From positions 1 to 46,727 of the forward strand of contig JAFQZQ010000032.1 of the NCBI GenBank assembly GCA_017405845.1: a DNA stretch of 46,727 bases, read 5' to 3'. Position 1 is the first letter of the stretch, and every line of letters starts with the position of its first letter. This DNA is from Mogibacterium sp. (GTDB lineage Bacteria; Bacillota; Clostridia; Peptostreptococcales; Anaerovoracaceae). The translations under genes and the position numbers were made by a program. Below, piece after piece: positions 45,621 through 46,727 of this stretch. The notes beneath the pieces are model-generated. The model had not been told where the DNA came from, did no database searches, and worked only from the letters and a program-made list of their open reading frames with translations.

Positions 45621-46352
45621 ATGAGAACACTGATGATGATCGCGAGCATCGCGATGATAGGTGCAGGAATATTCTGTGTGGCAAATGCCAGCGCGGCTTT
45701 TCTGTCAGTAGCATTCATTATAGGCATCGTATTCACACTGCTTGGCGCGTTTGAAATACTCGTTGGCAGGCGTGCGGATTTTGATGTTTCAGAGATCGGC
45801 GTCGGAATCGCTAAAGACGGCGTTCTCATGCTCTTCTTTGGTATCGTTGTTCTTTCAGGTCAGATCACAGATGACAACTCCGCACAGATGATGTTTGCGC
45901 TGTGGATGCTGGTTGAGGGTGTGCTGGCATTCAGATCCGAGTGGCTCGACGTAATGGAAAGCAACGCAGGGCAGAGAATAGGTGTTGCACTGTCCACGCT
46001 CATGCTGATCGTGGGTGGTTATATGTTCTTCAACAACTCCACCCTCAGACTCAGCCAGACGCTTATGATCGGTATCTGCATGATTATATTGGGACTCAGA
46101 AGATTCTCTCAGTCTTTCAGCATCGAATATTCGAAACCGAGCTTTGTAACCGGTAACGAAGAGAAGCTGCGCGAGGCTCAGGAGGATGAGAAGAGGGCTC
46201 TTGCAAAGGCAAAGGAAGGCATCCGTGAGCAGAAGAATGCTCAGAGACGTATTGCCAAGATCAAGGCTGATATGGCAGCAGAGCAGGATATCATGATGAG
46301 CGCAGCCATAACCCGTATGGAAAGGGAAGCAGAACGCGAACTTGAGGAATAA
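45621..46352 (+). CDS. DUF308/HdeD-like membrane protein with C-terminal coiled coil
   Basis: 243 residues, start ATG 45621 with GAAGGAGG 7 nt upstream (an in-frame ATG at 45585 lies by the previous terminator and lacks an SD). Six hydrophobic segments fill residues 1-165 in the paired-helix pattern of DUF308/HdeD proteins (e.g. SVAFIIGIVFTLLGAFEILVG and RIGVALSTLMLIVGGYMFF). The last 70 residues are a charged helix (EEKLREAQEDEKRALAKAKEG...), likely a cytoplasmic coiled coil. HdeD in E. coli is linked with acid resistance, but this family is broad and no function is assigned here. It is the last protein gene before the rRNA leader. Confidence 0.8.
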   Translation: MRTLMMIASIAMIGAGIFCVANASAAFLSVAFIIGIVFTLLGAFEILVGRRADFDVSEIGVGIAKDGVLMLFFGIVVLSGQITDDNSAQMMFALWMLVEGVLAFRSEWLDVMESNAGQRIGVALSTLMLIVGGYMFFNNSTLRLSQTLMIGICMIILGLRRFSQSFSIEYSKPSFVTGNEEKLREAQEDEKRALAKAKEGIREQKNAQRRIAKIKADMAAEQDIMMSAAITRMEREAERELEE

Positions 46353-46391
46353 TAGGGTCTGAGAAAAACTTAAAAAATATCAAAAATGGTA

Positions 46392-46419
46392 TTGACTATT
46401 ATTCTAAAAGGAGTAATAT
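46392..46419 (+). promoter_or_regulatory. upstream promoter P1 near the rrn leader
   Basis: TTGACT (46392-46397), 16-bp spacer, TAATAT (46414-46419). A transcript from here would meet the hairpin at 46437 almost at once. Confidence 0.5.
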
Positions 46420-46436
46420 ATACGAGTGCTTGAAAA

Positions 46437-46462
46437 CAGGGCAAACAAAAGCCCTGATTTTT
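46437..46462 (+). terminator. hairpin terminator between P1 and P2
   Basis: CAGGGC (46437-46442) pairs with GCCCTG (46451-46456), followed by ATTTTTT. It may end the DUF308 transcript and insulate the rrn promoter. Confidence 0.75.
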
Positions 46463-46506
46463 TAAGCCACAGGCAGCAGGTCGCTGCCACAGCTCAATGG
46501 GGAGCG

Positions 46507-46567
46507 AAAAAAGAATTTAAAAAATTCTAAAAAAGCTCTTGACACAAACCGCTGAGTTGTGTATACT
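46507..46567 (+). promoter_or_regulatory. rRNA operon promoter P2 with UP element
   Basis: Consensus TTGACA (46539-46544), 17 bp, TATACT (46562-46567), preceded by an A/T tract (46507-46535) like an UP element. Predicted start near 46574. Confidence 0.82.
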
Positions 46568-46573
46568 AAACAA

Positions 46574-46727
46574 GCTGTCGCAAATGAGCGCAGCAGAACC
46601 TTGAAAACTTCATAGTGCAGAACAGGTCTTGAAATTAAGGGACGACAGTCCCGAAAATGAAGAGACTTTGAAAGAAAAGACAAACAAGCAAAACTTGTTA
46701 GTCCTCGAAAATTCAAAGCACAATAAT
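46574..46727 (+). ncRNA. 5' leader of an rRNA operon (16S gene beyond the window)
   Basis: The sequence after P2 has the clostridial pre-rRNA motif AACCTTGAAAACTTCATAG (46601-46619), small hairpins (GGGACGACAGTCCC, AACAAG...CTTGTT) and no ORF. Such motifs precede 16S rRNA, whose first bases should lie shortly beyond 46727. No rRNA sequence is inside the window, so this is inferred. Confidence 0.7.

Noticed and set aside
46574..46727. 16S rRNA sequence at the window end
   Set aside because: The characteristic 16S 5' sequence is not reached; only leader-type sequence is visible.

Overview
The window looks like a chromosomal stretch from a strictly anaerobic, amino-acid-fermenting member of the Firmicutes/Clostridia. 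The basis is strong purine-rich Shine-Dalgarno (SD) sites, T-box and L-box leader RNAs, intrinsic terminators after most genes, a low-redox-potential enzyme set (pyruvate:ferredoxin oxidoreductase, indolepyruvate:ferredoxin oxidoreductase, a group C [FeFe] hydrogenase-like sensor, rubredoxin-type domains) and no respiratory genes. A placement near Eubacteriales Family XIII/Anaerovoracaceae is my guess only. I see no phage, transposase or CRISPR. The window starts inside the last codons of a glycoside hydrolase and ends in the leader of an rRNA operon.

Region by region. 1-4.9 kb: the 3' tail of a GH13 alpha-glucosidase, then a tryptophan T-box leader and trpB2, then a small ORF, an alpha/beta hydrolase and a complete GH13 alpha-glucosidase. 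5.0-6.6 kb: a membrane acyltransferase overlapping an XRE-AbrB fusion regulator. 6.6-9.6 kb: a triple-rubredoxin/FAD oxidoreductase and, convergent to it, a two-gene ThrE-type threonine/serine exporter. 9.6-14.4 kb: a collinear ester/glycoside group of GDPD phosphodiesterase, type-B carboxylesterase, GPH sugar symporter and alpha/beta hydrolase. 14.4-18.4 kb: an SPFH membrane protein with an Arc-like ribbon-helix-helix partner on the minus strand, divergent from a putative metal exporter; then a membrane protein of unknown function and a response regulator. 18.5-26.7 kb: a histidine kinase, then acetate kinase, pyruvate:ferredoxin oxidoreductase and class II fructose-bisphosphate aldolase, i.e. 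central energy metabolism. 26.8-31.7 kb: two tandem MacB-like ABC ATPase-permease fusions. 31.7-34.9 kb (minus): the hydrogenase-like PAS sensor and its SpoIIE/PP2C phosphatase. 35-40 kb: glutaminyl-tRNA synthetase, then an FHA-FtsW fusion and a transpeptidase penicillin-binding protein. 40-42 kb: a lysine riboswitch controlling an NhaC-family transporter. 42-46.4 kb: a pentapeptide-repeat protein, iorAB and a DUF308-type membrane protein. 46.4-46.7 kb: tandem promoters and leader of an rrn operon.

How it fits together. PFOR and acetate kinase make ATP from pyruvate via acetyl-CoA and acetyl phosphate, although no pta is here. IorAB does the equivalent oxidation for aromatic 2-oxo acids. Both generate reduced ferredoxin, which the hydrogenase-like sensor/phosphatase pair might report on. 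The T-box and L-box tune tryptophan and lysine supply.

The least conventional items are the SPFH/Arc-like operon with a perfect palindrome at its transcription start, the sensory-hydrogenase/phosphatase pair, the FHA-FtsW fusion with an apparent AUA start, and two large intergenic elements with perfect terminal inverted repeats.
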